Virus record (IMG/VR): IMGVR_UViG_3300042934_000099
Location: 1-42,541 of that record
DNA from: a virus
Reading direction: 5' to 3' (one strand)
DNA length: 42,541 bases
The notes beneath the pieces were generated by a model. The model saw only the letters and a list, made by a program, of their open reading frames with translations. It did not search any database and was not told the DNA's origin. The first letter of the stretch is position 1; each line of letters opens with the position of its first letter. The position numbers and the translations under genes were made by a program. Shown here one piece after another: positions 8,587 to 17,170 of this stretch.

Positions 8587-9189
8587 TTAATGATTCGGTG
8601 CTGATGTAGTGCCACCGTCAGAAGGCGCTGTGTGAGTATGTTGATTAAAGTCTATTCCATTTATTTTTACTGAGTTAGCTACTAAATTTATATCATTATC
8701 TTTTAATTCAATATAAGCTGTTCCTTGTGAATTTCTTAATTGACATGAATCAGTTGAATAATTTTGGATTCTGTTAGGTTGTGAATATAAACCAGGAATA
8801 CAAATTGCATCCGATAAATCATGTCTTCGCTTTTCGATTTGATTTTGGATTCCTCCGTTACTCCACCATGCATCATAACACATATCTAAAAATATAATTA
8901 GACATTCATCGCCTTGTTTAATAGGCATAGTTAAAACATAATCGCCAGCCTTTGGGAATATTATTGGAACATCTAAAAGTAAAGGTAATTGGACCCATTG
9001 ATTAGTATAATCTTTATTATTTACATTCTCTCTTATAGTAGGTTGAACTGTTACTGTTTGTTCAATAGGATCAAAACTTTGAATTACCCCCGGCATAGCT
9101 ACACGAATATTATTTTTTGCATCATCTTTAAAACTTCTGAAAAATTCTTCATCCGTTCCTATTATTTCTCTTATATTTCTATATCCCAT
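8587..9189 (-). CDS. Baseplate spike, Gp138-like
   Basis: A 200-residue protein with the N-terminal OB-like domain of the Gp138 family (VAMPGVIQSFDPIEQTVTVQ, then GDECLIIFLDMCYDAWW), followed by a short beta-stranded spike and the C-terminal tip NQHTHTAPSDGGTTSAPNH. The H-T-H motif near the tip resembles the metal-binding histidines at the end of phage membrane-piercing spikes. The gene lies directly after the hub gene, matching its expected assembly partner. Confidence 0.85.
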   Translation of the reverse strand: MGYRNIREIIGTDEEFFRSFKDDAKNNIRVAMPGVIQSFDPIEQTVTVQPTIRENVNNKDYTNQWVQLPLLLDVPIIFPKAGDYVLTMPIKQGDECLIIFLDMCYDAWWSNGGIQNQIEKRRHDLSDAICIPGLYSQPNRIQNYSTDSCQLRNSQGTAYIELKDNDINLVANSVKINGIDFNQHTHTAPSDGGTTSAPNH

Positions 9190-9198
9190 AATTGCCTC

Positions 9199-11172
9199 CT
9201 AACTCGAAACTGATGGGATCGTTCCGCCTAATTGATCTATTGTCCCAAAATCACAATACCATTCATTTCCTCTTGTATTTCCAGTATAAGTAACACTTAT
9301 AACTCTATAAATACCGTTCTTATCTAGCCCTCTAAAGGTAAATTGATTATTAGCAGTTGAAGTTGAATTATTACCACTAACAGAAGGTAATTGTCCTCCG
9401 TCTGCATCTATTAAAGCTTTTGGCCTAGCTATTTTATAGTCTCCATAAATTGGACCATATGAGACTTGTTCGTCTGCTGGTTTCCCTGATGATCTAGCTG
9501 CATAAATATCATTATTTCCACCATATATTGCTACATGATAAGTTACCCCATTTCCATCAAACCAAAATACTAAGTCTCCTGCAAATGCTGCTCTAACATC
9601 AATATTAATTAATCCAGTTGCATTACATCCTTGCCATTGTGTTTCTGTATCTCTACCTATTGTTAACCCTGCTGTAGCAAAACAATGTTGTGCAAATGAT
9701 GAACAATCATAATAAGTTAGTCCATTTACCACTTCGCCATCAGAGCCATAGTTATATCTAATGCTAGGATCATCACAAAGTCTTTTAGCTTCTGCAATTA
9801 TTGTGTTTCTAACATTATTTAAAGATGTGCCTGTTTCTGACGTTGATGCTGTTGCCTGCGGAACTGAGTTATTATTATTTATTTGAATTTGTTTTGCTCT
9901 AACTAAGTTATTGTTAACATGAATAAGTGTATTTAGCTTAATCATTGGATTTAATAAACATTGTCCATTTATTCCAAAGTCAGTTTGTTGGGGTGTCCCT
10001 ATAAGACCACTAGATGGACTTAATTCAAATATTTCATCTTTTGGCAAATCATCTAAATGTATAAGATTTAATTCGCCATTGTCCATATAGTATTGTAAAT
10101 CATAACTTTTAGCAATTTGTCTTATATAATCGGAAGTTTTTCCGAACATAACCTTACCTCTAGTAAGCTTCTGGCCTTGTAATTTATCAGAAATGTTTCC
10201 TATGTCAACTGGATTTTCAGCTTTATTTGCTATATGATCTACTATGTCTCTGGCTGTTTGCCCTCTTGCTAATGAGTAATTAGCTATGTCAAAGTTAATT
10301 GCTCTATCACTGTCTAAAGCTATAATAGTAAGTTTAAAAGTATTTCCGCTTTCTCTTTCTCTTATAGTTTGCAGAATGTCTCCATCAAATATCAATCCAA
10401 ATTGTTGAGAGCCTTCATAACCAGCTTCTACAGTTACCCTAACGCCTGTCATCATAATGGCGTTTTCTGTTTTAGCTGTTAAATTATAAATAACTATTTC
10501 ACTTGTATTAGGCTGCATCTGTATAGTTTTTACTATTTTAAATGTACAATGTAATTCGGAAACATCTATCCCATTTCCACTAGAATCAATTACAACTATT
10601 CGATATTTTCTGCCAAATAAATAGTCTTTTATTTTCTCACTATTTTTTACTACTTCATAATTGGTTGCTTCTATGTTTAATACATCTGAATTACTATTTG
10701 AACTAGCTAGTGAACCTGTTGGCATAGTGCCTGTAAATTGACTAAAATAAGTATTCGCCGATTGTGTTCTTTCTGATAAAGCTTCAACACCTGCACGTTC
10801 CCAACTTTTACAAAAAGCAATTGTCAAATCATCAACGCTTCCATTGCCTTTCATAAAATCATCTAAAGATATATTTGTTTTTGAAATCCATTGTTTCTCT
10901 GTGCCTAAATTAGAAACATTTATCCCAGTTAATTCAGCCCAAAAGAAATCCATTTGGTGTTGAAAATCTATCCCATAAGCTTCTAAAGCAGTTCTTCGTT
11001 CATAACTCCATTGAAATAAACCGTATCCTATTCTATTTCCTTCTTCTACTAAATTAAGTTGAAAATCACTTTCTCTTTTAATATTCCCCATAACGGCGGC
11101 ACATGATTTTTCTGGCAATCCTTTATTCCTTAAATAACTCCAAACTTGTTCTTGAACACTAATTTTTATCAC
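9199..11172 (-). CDS. Baseplate hub with N-terminal lysozyme and inserted NlpC/P60 domains
   Basis: A 657-residue multidomain tail protein. Residues 1-145 resemble the phage tail lysozyme family (SCAAVMGNIKRESDF, IGYGLFQWSYERR). About 165-430 form a gp27-like hub (GRKYRIVVIDSSGNG, IFDGDILQTIRE, LARGQTARDIVDHIA). About 455-590 are an NlpC/P60 cysteine peptidase with catalytic Cys in YYDCSSFAQHCF and His in VTYHVAIYGG. The last 50 residues (GIYRVISVTYTGNTRGNEWY) look like the hub's closing segment, so the peptidase is inserted into the hub. The nominal GTG start at 11172 overlaps the AGAGG site; an ATT three codons on has better spacing. It would act on peptidoglycan during DNA entry. Confidence 0.88.
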   Translation of the reverse strand: MIKISVQEQVWSYLRNKGLPEKSCAAVMGNIKRESDFQLNLVEEGNRIGYGLFQWSYERRTALEAYGIDFQHQMDFFWAELTGINVSNLGTEKQWISKTNISLDDFMKGNGSVDDLTIAFCKSWERAGVEALSERTQSANTYFSQFTGTMPTGSLASSNSNSDVLNIEATNYEVVKNSEKIKDYLFGRKYRIVVIDSSGNGIDVSELHCTFKIVKTIQMQPNTSEIVIYNLTAKTENAIMMTGVRVTVEAGYEGSQQFGLIFDGDILQTIRERESGNTFKLTIIALDSDRAINFDIANYSLARGQTARDIVDHIANKAENPVDIGNISDKLQGQKLTRGKVMFGKTSDYIRQIAKSYDLQYYMDNGELNLIHLDDLPKDEIFELSPSSGLIGTPQQTDFGINGQCLLNPMIKLNTLIHVNNNLVRAKQIQINNNNSVPQATASTSETGTSLNNVRNTIIAEAKRLCDDPSIRYNYGSDGEVVNGLTYYDCSSFAQHCFATAGLTIGRDTETQWQGCNATGLINIDVRAAFAGDLVFWFDGNGVTYHVAIYGGNNDIYAARSSGKPADEQVSYGPIYGDYKIARPKALIDADGGQLPSVSGNNSTSTANNQFTFRGLDKNGIYRVISVTYTGNTRGNEWYCDFGTIDQLGGTIPSVSS

Positions 11173-11185
11173 CTCTTTTGGACAT

Positions 11186-11223
11186 AAAAAAAGGCCTTGA
11201 TATAATTATCAAAGTCTTTTTTT
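11186..11223 (-). terminator. Strong bidirectional terminator closing the moron cassette
   Basis: AAAAAAAGGCCTTGATA (11186-11202) pairs with TATCAAAGTCTTTTTTT (11207-11223), a 17-base imperfect stem with an A/T run on each side, so it can work in both directions. On the minus strand it follows the stop of the TM2-protein gene (11235) by 11 bases. Confidence 0.85.
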
Positions 11224-11234
11224 GTGTTTTTATT

Positions 11235-11669
11235 TTATATTAACGGATTTCCATCTGAATCTTTTATTACATTACAAAGAATTAAAATAAATTCTACAAA
11301 AGCCCATATTCCAGTAATAATCCATGTTATTCCTACTGTTAAAAATCCTAGAACAAATAAAATTATAAAAGCAATCCCTATTCCAGTATATCCAAGGTAA
11401 AATCTATGTATGCCAATTCCTCCTAAAAAGAAAGCAAATAATGCAGCTGCTATTTTAGATTTAGGATTAGAATTTGTAATATTATTTTCAGATTTTAATG
11501 TTTTTAAAGATATTCCACAACTTAAGCATACATCTGATTTAGGACTAACAGGTTGACCACATTCAGGACAATAATTATTCCCCTTGTTTCTTTTTGTGCC
11601 ACATTTTACACAAATTACGGCTTTATCGTTCAAATATTTTTCTCCGCATTCCCTACAATACATTTTCAT
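11235..11669 (-). CDS. Zinc-ribbon and TM2-domain membrane protein, cargo gene
   Basis: A 144-residue protein. The N-terminal 55 residues hold two zinc ribbons (CRECGEKY...CVKCGTK and CPECGQP...CLSCG). About residues 70-130 are a TM2 domain: KSKIAAALFAFFLGGIGIHR, with the conserved GGIGIHRFYLG core, then a second hydrophobic segment ending in W-x-F-V-E. TM2 proteins are widespread small bacterial membrane proteins of unclear function. They are not virion parts, so in the tail operon this is most likely cargo. It is downstream of the secreted cell-wall-binding gene and shares its promoter and terminator. Confidence 0.85.
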   Translation of the reverse strand: MKMYCRECGEKYLNDKAVICVKCGTKRNKGNNYCPECGQPVSPKSDVCLSCGISLKTLKSENNITNSNPKSKIAAALFAFFLGGIGIHRFYLGYTGIGIAFIILFVLGFLTVGITWIITGIWAFVEFILILCNVIKDSDGNPLI

Positions 11670-11688
11670 TACTCCTTTATTTTGAATA

Positions 11689-12396
11689 TTATCTTCTTAC
11701 TTGTCCATTATATCCACTTACATAAAAAGCGTCTATTTGCTGATTAGAATTTGTTGAATAAGCAGCAAAATAATATTCTCCCCATTTATTAACTATCGCA
11801 TCTGAATTTATAGAGTATGAATCTTTGATTTCTCCTTTAAAAGCTTCATTAGCTATATTTTTACATTGATCGAATGTGTATTTTCCATTTATTAATTGAT
11901 TAACATCTAATCTCACCAATATTCCTTCTGTTAATTGAAAGGTTTTTCCTGTATTTGGAACATAATAATAAGTAGATGTTCCATACTTCCATGTTCCTTC
12001 TGGCATAAATCTATAAGCTTGACTGTTTTCATAAACTATTGTGTCTAAATAACGAACCTTTTCTTTTGAATATTGTTCCACTTTATTTTCTGATTGATTT
12101 AATTCTTCTGGAACTGATGTAAGAGTTTTAGAACCATCCCAAGAACCATCATTTTGAAAATAATACCATGTTCCATTAAAGGGCATCCATCCAGTTACCA
12201 TATTCCCTTCTGGATTGAAATAATACCACTTACCATTATAATTAAACCATTCTTTTTTCAATGTGCCATCCGAATTTGCATATGTCCAAATATTATTATT
12301 TTGTTTCCACTCTGCATGAACTGGAACATTTATCCCCAAGACTAAAGCTGCAACCATTATAAAGCTTAATACTCTTTTAATACTCTTCATACTCAA
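11689..12396 (-). CDS. Secreted protein with cell-wall-binding repeats, cargo gene
   Basis: A 235-residue protein with a clear Sec signal peptide (basic SMKSIKR, hydrophobic core VLSFIMVAALVLGINV, probable cleavage after VHA at about 28). Two to three choline/cell-wall-binding repeats follow at about 29-90 (GKWYYFNPEGNMVTGWMPF, then GTWYYFQNDGSWDG). The C-terminal 130 residues (YRFMPEGTWKYGTSTYYYVP, then YTFDQCKNIANEAFKG) match no family I know. It would be exported and held at the wall of the host, not packaged. It has its own sigma-A-like promoter upstream, interrupts the order plug-hub of the tail genes, and is probably expressed in the lysogen. Confidence 0.85.
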   Translation of the reverse strand: MSMKSIKRVLSFIMVAALVLGINVPVHAEWKQNNNIWTYANSDGTLKKEWFNYNGKWYYFNPEGNMVTGWMPFNGTWYYFQNDGSWDGSKTLTSVPEELNQSENKVEQYSKEKVRYLDTIVYENSQAYRFMPEGTWKYGTSTYYYVPNTGKTFQLTEGILVRLDVNQLINGKYTFDQCKNIANEAFKGEIKDSYSINSDAIVNKWGEYYFAAYSTNSNQQIDAFYVSGYNGQVRR

Positions 12397-12422
12397 CCCT
12401 CTTTCTACTAATTTATAGCATA

Positions 12423-12451
12423 ATTGTATATTATTCTATTGAATTTATCAA
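12423..12451 (-). promoter_or_regulatory. Sigma-A-type promoter of the cargo cassette
   Basis: On the minus strand TTGATA (12446-12451) and TACAAT (12423-12428) are separated by exactly 17 bases, each hexamer differing from consensus at one or two positions. The -10 box lies 27 bases before the ATG at 12396, in the only sizeable gap of this part of the tail operon. Confidence 0.75.
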
Positions 12452-12459
12452 CTTTTAAT

Positions 12460-12792
12460 TTAAATTGTATCTCCCCAAGCTAATATAAATGATGTACCGA
12501 GATTATATTCATTTGGGTTATCATCTGTAATTGAGTTATCTACTTTAATTAAATAAGCTGATCCAATCTTTAAATAACTATATTGTGCTAATAAATTTGC
12601 TCCTGTCACTAAATTAACCGAAGCCAAAAGACTTGTATTGTCGGAGTTAAATATATCTAATACCCAGTATTCTGCCTCTGTATTGTATCTAAGAAAGAAA
12701 TTAAGCTTTATTTTTTTGCCATCTATAGGTATTGTGCTAGTAAAAGTTTGATTAGGTGTATTTGATAGTGGTATTGTGCAATAATTAGCCAT
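12460..12792 (-). CDS. Baseplate plug protein
   Basis: A 110-residue protein. I use the ATG at 12792 (MANYCTIPLSNTPNQTFTST), which follows AAGGAGG; the longer frame to 12915 only overlaps the previous gene. The pattern IPLSNTPNQTF, LNFFLRYNTEAEYWVLDI and NLVTGANLLAQYSYL is the phage baseplate plug family, small beta proteins that plug the hub/tube interface in simple myoviruses. Plug and hub genes are normally adjacent; here the cargo cassette separates them. Confidence 0.8.
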   Translation of the reverse strand: MANYCTIPLSNTPNQTFTSTIPIDGKKIKLNFFLRYNTEAEYWVLDIFNSDNTSLLASVNLVTGANLLAQYSYLKIGSAYLIKVDNSITDDNPNEYNLGTSFILAWGDTI

Positions 12793-12802
12793 AACTTCCT
12801 CC

Positions 12803-13348
12803 TTATCCGAATATTGATGATAGTATACTTTGGTCAGCTTGTTCTGGCTTTTGAACTCCTTCATTTGTGCTATCTGTTTTTTGTGCCCTTGCAGAAACTT
12901 TAACAGTAGTAACATTAACTACTATTAATTCTTTCAATGATATTGTAGCTTTTAAAGCATATGGGGTGTTCTTATCATCTGGTACCACAATAGATTCTAT
13001 AAGCATATTTTTATAAGTTCCAAGTCTTGTGTATACGTCAATTGGTATTCTATCACTTTGCAATTTTTGAATTATTGTAAATGCATTAACCGACCTACTT
13101 GTGGAATCGCCATTATTAAAACTTTCAAGACTAGTTGCATATAAAGAAAGGTCTTGCATAACATCACTCATACCAATTTCAAAAGTCAGTGTCCTTGGTT
13201 CCATATACGCATGATCACTTATACTTGCGCCTGTTTGTACTGGGTGCTCTGTTATGCTTAATTTACTTTCATGATCTATATTAAAATATGCATCAAACAT
13301 ATAGTTGCCTTGTGCGGTTGAAAAATATGTTAAAGCTATATCTTCCAT
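12803..13348 (-). CDS. Dit-like / tube-initiator baseplate protein
   Basis: A 181-residue protein whose first 130 residues are beta-rich (YFNIDHESKLSITEHPVQTG, then ISDHAYMEPRTLTFEIG, then LQSDRIPIDVYTRLGTYKN). This is the pattern of the Dit-like baseplate proteins encoded directly after the tape measure in simple contractile tails. The C-terminal 45 residues are polar and probably flexible. It overlaps the tape-measure stop by one base, which suggests coupled translation. Confidence 0.75.
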   Translation of the reverse strand: MEDIALTYFSTAQGNYMFDAYFNIDHESKLSITEHPVQTGASISDHAYMEPRTLTFEIGMSDVMQDLSLYATSLESFNNGDSTSRSVNAFTIIQKLQSDRIPIDVYTRLGTYKNMLIESIVVPDDKNTPYALKATISLKELIVVNVTTVKVSARAQKTDSTNEGVQKPEQADQSILSSIFG

Positions 13349-14970
13349 TAATTAATCACCCCTTGCAAGTTCCTAGTAAAGATACCATTATTATTAACTT
13401 TGCTAGAGATTGTATTCGCTGCCGAATTTGCATCACCTGTGCCATATACATTAAAGTTATTGGTTTGTGAAACCTTATTATTGCTATTTGAGGTTGTCGT
13501 ATTACTATTAGATGAATTAGAAACTGCATAATTAGGAATAGTAGCATTAGAAAATTGGTCAGCTTTTAATTGTATGTCTTTTGAAAATGAGGTTATATCA
13601 CCTTTTATAATGTCTTTTAAAGGCGCAATAAAACTTTCTATCCCTTTAGTTATAGGATTATTCACAAATTCATCTTTCAACTCTTTGAAAAAGTTAATTA
13701 CGCTTTTGATTTTTTCTTGTACATATTCAAATTTTTTGGCTATCGCATCTATAAAAGTACCTGTTAAAGATTTTCCGCCTTTTAAATATGTTATAAAATC
13801 ATCTATTGCAGCTATTAAAAGAACAATGGCACCTACAGGCCCTGTCATTATCGCTAAACCTATCAGTCCAATAATTTTAAGAATGTTTTGTAGTGGTTTT
13901 GGAATATGTTCTGCAATAAAACTTATTATTTTAGTTATTCCATTTATTATAAAGCCTAATACTTCTCCAATTGTCATTAGTATTCTTAAAGCAATTCCTA
14001 AAGTCGAACCTAAAACTTTTGCAATGTCTGGAATAGTTTTTATAAGCCAATCATTAAAACCTTTCATATTTTCCCTAACGCTATTTAAAGGTCCAGCCAT
14101 ATATTTTAATATATAATTGCCTATCCACTGGAAAGCTAAACTTCCAAGCTGTTTTAATCTAGAGAACTCTAAACCTAAACCTTGTACGACTTTCAAATTT
14201 TGCTGAAACTCTGGCGGTAATTGCAAGTTTTTAGAATCTTGTCTTAACTGGTTAAATTGCTTTAACAGAGTAGGACTAAACCACAAATCTTGCATTGATG
14301 CGCCCATAGTTTTTAATGCCATATCTACTTCTTTAGCATTTTCTTTTGTAGTCCATAATTGCCTAGATAATTTTTCGTTTTCTATATCCTGCTTAGCTAA
14401 ATCACCTATTCCAGACATTAATTTTGCTATTCCTGCAACTACGGCTACTACCGCTGTAGCAACTAAAGCAAATTCAGCTACAGCACCTAAAGAGAATTTA
14501 GCTACATTGGCTGTTCCCTCTTCTGCTAGGCTTTTCGTTGCATCTTTAACGCTTAAAGCTTGTTCTACTAAGTTTGTAGTTTGTAATGCAGTACTATTAT
14601 TGGGTTGGTTAGTTTTAGTTTTTATAGGTTCAGAGTTTGCTTGATTTGGGTTTTTCGTTGCATTTTTAAATTGTTCATTAAATTGAGCATATAACTTCAT
14701 TAAGCTAACTATATCTTTTGTCATATTAGCAAAAGGAGTTCTTAACTCTGGTGTTAACTTTCCTACGCCTTGGCCAAAAGTATTAAACAAAGAAAAAAGA
14801 TCTTTCAAAGTATCGCTTGACTCTAAAAAACCTTTCTTATTATTTTCATTAAACTTTTTTATGTTATCTTCTGCATTATTCATAGAAGAATTAGCTTTAT
14901 TAAAAGAATCTTCATCAATTTGGAAACCTATTCCAATTAGGTATTGCTTAATTAAATCAATTGCTGCCAT
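13348..14970 (-). CDS. Tail tape measure protein
   Basis: A 540-residue protein starting immediately after the frameshifted chaperone stop. It is mainly alpha-helical, with a hydrophobic segment at about 165-195 (FALVATAVVAVVAGIAKLMS) and a second hydrophobic region at about 330-390 (ILRILMTIGEVLGFIINGIT-like), both usual in tape measures. The Asn/Ser-rich C-terminus precedes a short NFNVYGTGDANSAAN segment. At roughly 1.5 angstroms per residue it predicts a tail of about 80 nm, short for a myovirus. Confidence 0.85.
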   Translation of the reverse strand: MAAIDLIKQYLIGIGFQIDEDSFNKANSSMNNAEDNIKKFNENNKKGFLESSDTLKDLFSLFNTFGQGVGKLTPELRTPFANMTKDIVSLMKLYAQFNEQFKNATKNPNQANSEPIKTKTNQPNNSTALQTTNLVEQALSVKDATKSLAEEGTANVAKFSLGAVAEFALVATAVVAVVAGIAKLMSGIGDLAKQDIENEKLSRQLWTTKENAKEVDMALKTMGASMQDLWFSPTLLKQFNQLRQDSKNLQLPPEFQQNLKVVQGLGLEFSRLKQLGSLAFQWIGNYILKYMAGPLNSVRENMKGFNDWLIKTIPDIAKVLGSTLGIALRILMTIGEVLGFIINGITKIISFIAEHIPKPLQNILKIIGLIGLAIMTGPVGAIVLLIAAIDDFITYLKGGKSLTGTFIDAIAKKFEYVQEKIKSVINFFKELKDEFVNNPITKGIESFIAPLKDIIKGDITSFSKDIQLKADQFSNATIPNYAVSNSSNSNTTTSNSNNKVSQTNNFNVYGTGDANSAANTISSKVNNNGIFTRNLQGVIN

Positions 14971-15602
14971 CTATATACCTCCTTCCCTCATTTTTTGAGC
15001 ATCCATAGAGCGCTTTCGGTTTTCTTCTGTTACTGCTAGTACTTCATGAGCATCTAATAAATCATCAAGAGAATATGTTCCGTCAAAAGTTTCACGCTGT
15101 TTCCACATTCCGGCTATAACAGGAGCAAATAAAAATGCATCTACATTCTCTAGTTTGGATGGAATGAAATCTATTTCTTGTTTAGAAACTGAAAGAGGTT
15201 TCCTGAAAAAAAACCTTTTAAACTAAAAACTAATGATTGTATAGTTAGATTCATGACTAATGCTCCATCGTATTCTATATCATTAACTCCCCAAGAACCA
15301 TTTTCATTAAGAATTGGTGTTCTGCCTGCATTTAGATTTTCATAAACCACTTTTAATGCAGATTCTTGAATAGATTGAAATTCTTCTTCAGATAAACTGA
15401 ATAAAGACTCTGCTAATTCATTTAAATTTAAATCTTCTATTTTAAAATCTTCTTTTTGATTTGTATTAATATTATTAAAAATAGGAGTTAAAATTTTCAT
15501 AAGTCTAAAAAGAATATATGAACTTTTTTTTGCATCCATTTTTTTTATTGTAAATTTGCGTTTGTTAATTTCTATATTTTTTTCTATCTCTGGTATATTC
15601 AT
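14971..15602 (-). CDS. Long tail assembly chaperone made by -1 frameshift
   Basis: After a run of eight T residues (minus strand) in the short chaperone frame, the -1 frame stays open for about 78 codons. It encodes KQEIDFIPSKLENVDAFLF, IAGMWKQRETFDGTYSLDD and HEVLAVTEENRKRS, ending at TAG 14971-14973, one base before the tape-measure ATG. The total is 632 bases, which becomes 211 whole codons after one -1 step. The extension has no start codon or ribosome site near its beginning. This is the gpG/gpGT arrangement of long-tailed phages. Confidence 0.8.
15171..15602 (-). CDS. Short tail assembly chaperone (gpG-like)
   Basis: A 143-residue mostly helical protein (MNIPEIEKNIEINKRKFTIK, then ILFRLMKILTPIFNN, then LSEEEFQSIQESALKVVYEN) between the tail tube and the tape measure, the fixed position of tail assembly chaperones. 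Its last 13 codons lie after the T8 slippery run and are replaced in the frameshifted form. Expected role: to hold the tape measure soluble and recruit tube subunits. Confidence 0.8.
   Translation of the reverse strand: MNIPEIEKNIEINKRKFTIKKMDAKKSSYILFRLMKILTPIFNNINTNQKEDFKIEDLNLNELAESLFSLSEEEFQSIQESALKVVYENLNAGRTPILNENGSWGVNDIEYDGALVMNLTIQSLVFSLKGFFSGNLFQFLNKK
15206..15215 (-). promoter_or_regulatory. Probable -1 ribosomal frameshift site (GG followed by T8)
   Basis: On the minus strand the codons read AAA GGT TTT TTT TCA. The T8 run (15206-15213) allows both P- and A-site tRNAs to re-pair after slipping one base back, which fits the XXXYYYZ heptamer rule with all T. The site lies 13 codons before the 0-frame stop, as in other G-GT genes. 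I did not identify a clear downstream pseudoknot. Confidence 0.75.
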
Positions 15603-15620
15603 AAATCAAATCCCCCTTTA

Positions 15621-16049
15621 CTATGATTCTGTTATTTCTGCCGCCATAAGTGTCCAAGTCACATGTTGGCCTTGTGATTGGTAAGGTCTATCTGCTAATT
15701 TTTGAGGAGAAACTCCTGTACAAATTGTTTCATCACCTAAATTGTTAGACTTTATTGTAACATTCATGCTAGCCCATTCAGATGCCCTTGCAGTGTCTAT
15801 ATAGTTGTACCATCTTAAAAGTTGCTTATGAAATTCACTTGTTTGTTGTACAGTTATTGCAACAGTACCATTTTTAGCAATAATTTTAGATATCATAACT
15901 GTTCCATCTGCTGCTACATCATGTGCGGTTCTTTCTCCCGACATAGCTGTAGAAATTGTTCCTATTCCTGCGCCTGTACTTGTCCAAGCACCCACACTTG
16001 GATGATTACACGAAACTGTTACATCTTCAAAACTATAAGTATTAAACAT
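15621..16049 (-). CDS. Tail tube protein, DUF3277 family
   Basis: A 142-residue beta-sandwich-type protein with the DUF3277 pattern: NTYSFEDVTVSCNHPSV at the N-terminus, MSGERTAHDVAADGTVMISK in the middle and QTSEFHKQLLRWYNYIDT. It directly follows the sheath gene, as in other simple myoviruses. The inner tube formed by this protein carries DNA during ejection. Confidence 0.9.
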   Translation of the reverse strand: MFNTYSFEDVTVSCNHPSVGAWTSTGAGIGTISTAMSGERTAHDVAADGTVMISKIIAKNGTVAITVQQTSEFHKQLLRWYNYIDTARASEWASMNVTIKSNNLGDETICTGVSPQKLADRPYQSQGQHVTWTLMAAEITES

Positions 16050-16060
16050 TGTGCTACCTC

Positions 16061-17170
16061 CTATCTATTAACATACACGCTTATTGCGACATGTTGTATT
16101 GCGCCAGCTAATTTTACAAGTATATAAATTGGTGGTGATTTTCTTGCTTCTCTATCCACTTGTGATTGGTCAGCAATAGAACCAGCTAATATTTTATATC
16201 CTCTTGGTAAAGAATCACCTTTTTGTACTCCTAAAATTCCTTCTGTATTCCAAACACCCGGAGCAATAAAGCCTATTGTTCTTGCTGTTTCCAATGGTGC
16301 AGTAATATAATTTAATAAATTATTCATTCCGTCATCAGTTTGAGCAATCTTATTTTCACTAGTCAAACCATTCATAACCGCAGCTTGAATATTATTAGTA
16401 AGCATATCTAAATTAATGACTTCGTCAAAAAAAGTTCCATCCGCCATCTTCCCGTCCTCGAAAAGATTGTAAATAGAACCACGATTTATATATATATTTC
16501 CATTTAAATTTTTAATTATTGATACTTGACTTGATGTTAAGTTTTCTGCTGAAACTCCAACTAATGGTTTATAAGCTAATGTATAAGCAGAATTGGCGGT
16601 AGAATCATTCGCACCCATTGCGTAACCCATAACCGCCGATGTTGCATCGCCTGTAGTTGAATATTGGCCTAAACTTCTATGGATCTTATTATTTTTTAAA
16701 GTTTCCATTACATTTCCTGTTGTTCCTGCTAATACATCAGAATCACTTGTTGTATAAAAATGAGTTGAAACTGGTGTGCAAGCTTCAATGTAGTTTGCCA
16801 CAGCAATTATATCAGCTTTTGCAGCCCCACATACTTCGCATGTATACCATTCTGTATTGGCTGTTCTACACGCTGTTACTGCTTGTACTGCTGTTTCACT
16901 TCCTGTTGTATCCCATCGACCTATAATTACTTTTGTAGGTCTTTTAGGTTGTGAAAAATACTTTTGTGCTGCTAAATACTCTGGTTCTGTTCCTTCCCAA
17001 TCATCGGCATCCATGTCTGACATTTTGGAATATGTCTTTACTCTTGTTGCAGTACTTATTACAGTAGACGGTCCAACAATTAAGCCTACATTAAAGTTTG
17101 TTCTTACTGTTGAAACAGGTCCTACTGTAACATTTATATTAACTATGTCATTTAGTGATAAAGTTGACAT
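16061..17170 (-). CDS. Contractile tail sheath, DUF3383 family
   Basis: A 369-residue protein of the DUF3383 sheath family. It opens with MSTLSLNDIVNINVTVGPVS and carries KMSDMDADDWEGTEPEYLAA, QPKRPTKVIIGRWD and a C-terminal IYILVKLAGAIQHVAISVYV, which is the strand exchanged between subunits in sheath proteins. It proves a contractile tail. Length is short but normal for this minimal sheath type. Confidence 0.9.
   Translation of the reverse strand: MSTLSLNDIVNINVTVGPVSTVRTNFNVGLIVGPSTVISTATRVKTYSKMSDMDADDWEGTEPEYLAAQKYFSQPKRPTKVIIGRWDTTGSETAVQAVTACRTANTEWYTCEVCGAAKADIIAVANYIEACTPVSTHFYTTSDSDVLAGTTGNVMETLKNNKIHRSLGQYSTTGDATSAVMGYAMGANDSTANSAYTLAYKPLVGVSAENLTSSQVSIIKNLNGNIYINRGSIYNLFEDGKMADGTFFDEVINLDMLTNNIQAAVMNGLTSENKIAQTDDGMNNLLNYITAPLETARTIGFIAPGVWNTEGILGVQKGDSLPRGYKILAGSIADQSQVDREARKSPPIYILVKLAGAIQHVAISVYVNR

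Noticed and set aside
13574-14116. 180-codon plus-strand open frame opposite the tape measure gene
   Set aside because: It is antisense to a clear tape measure; its hydrophobic translation mirrors the hydrophobic helices of the sense strand. No start signal.
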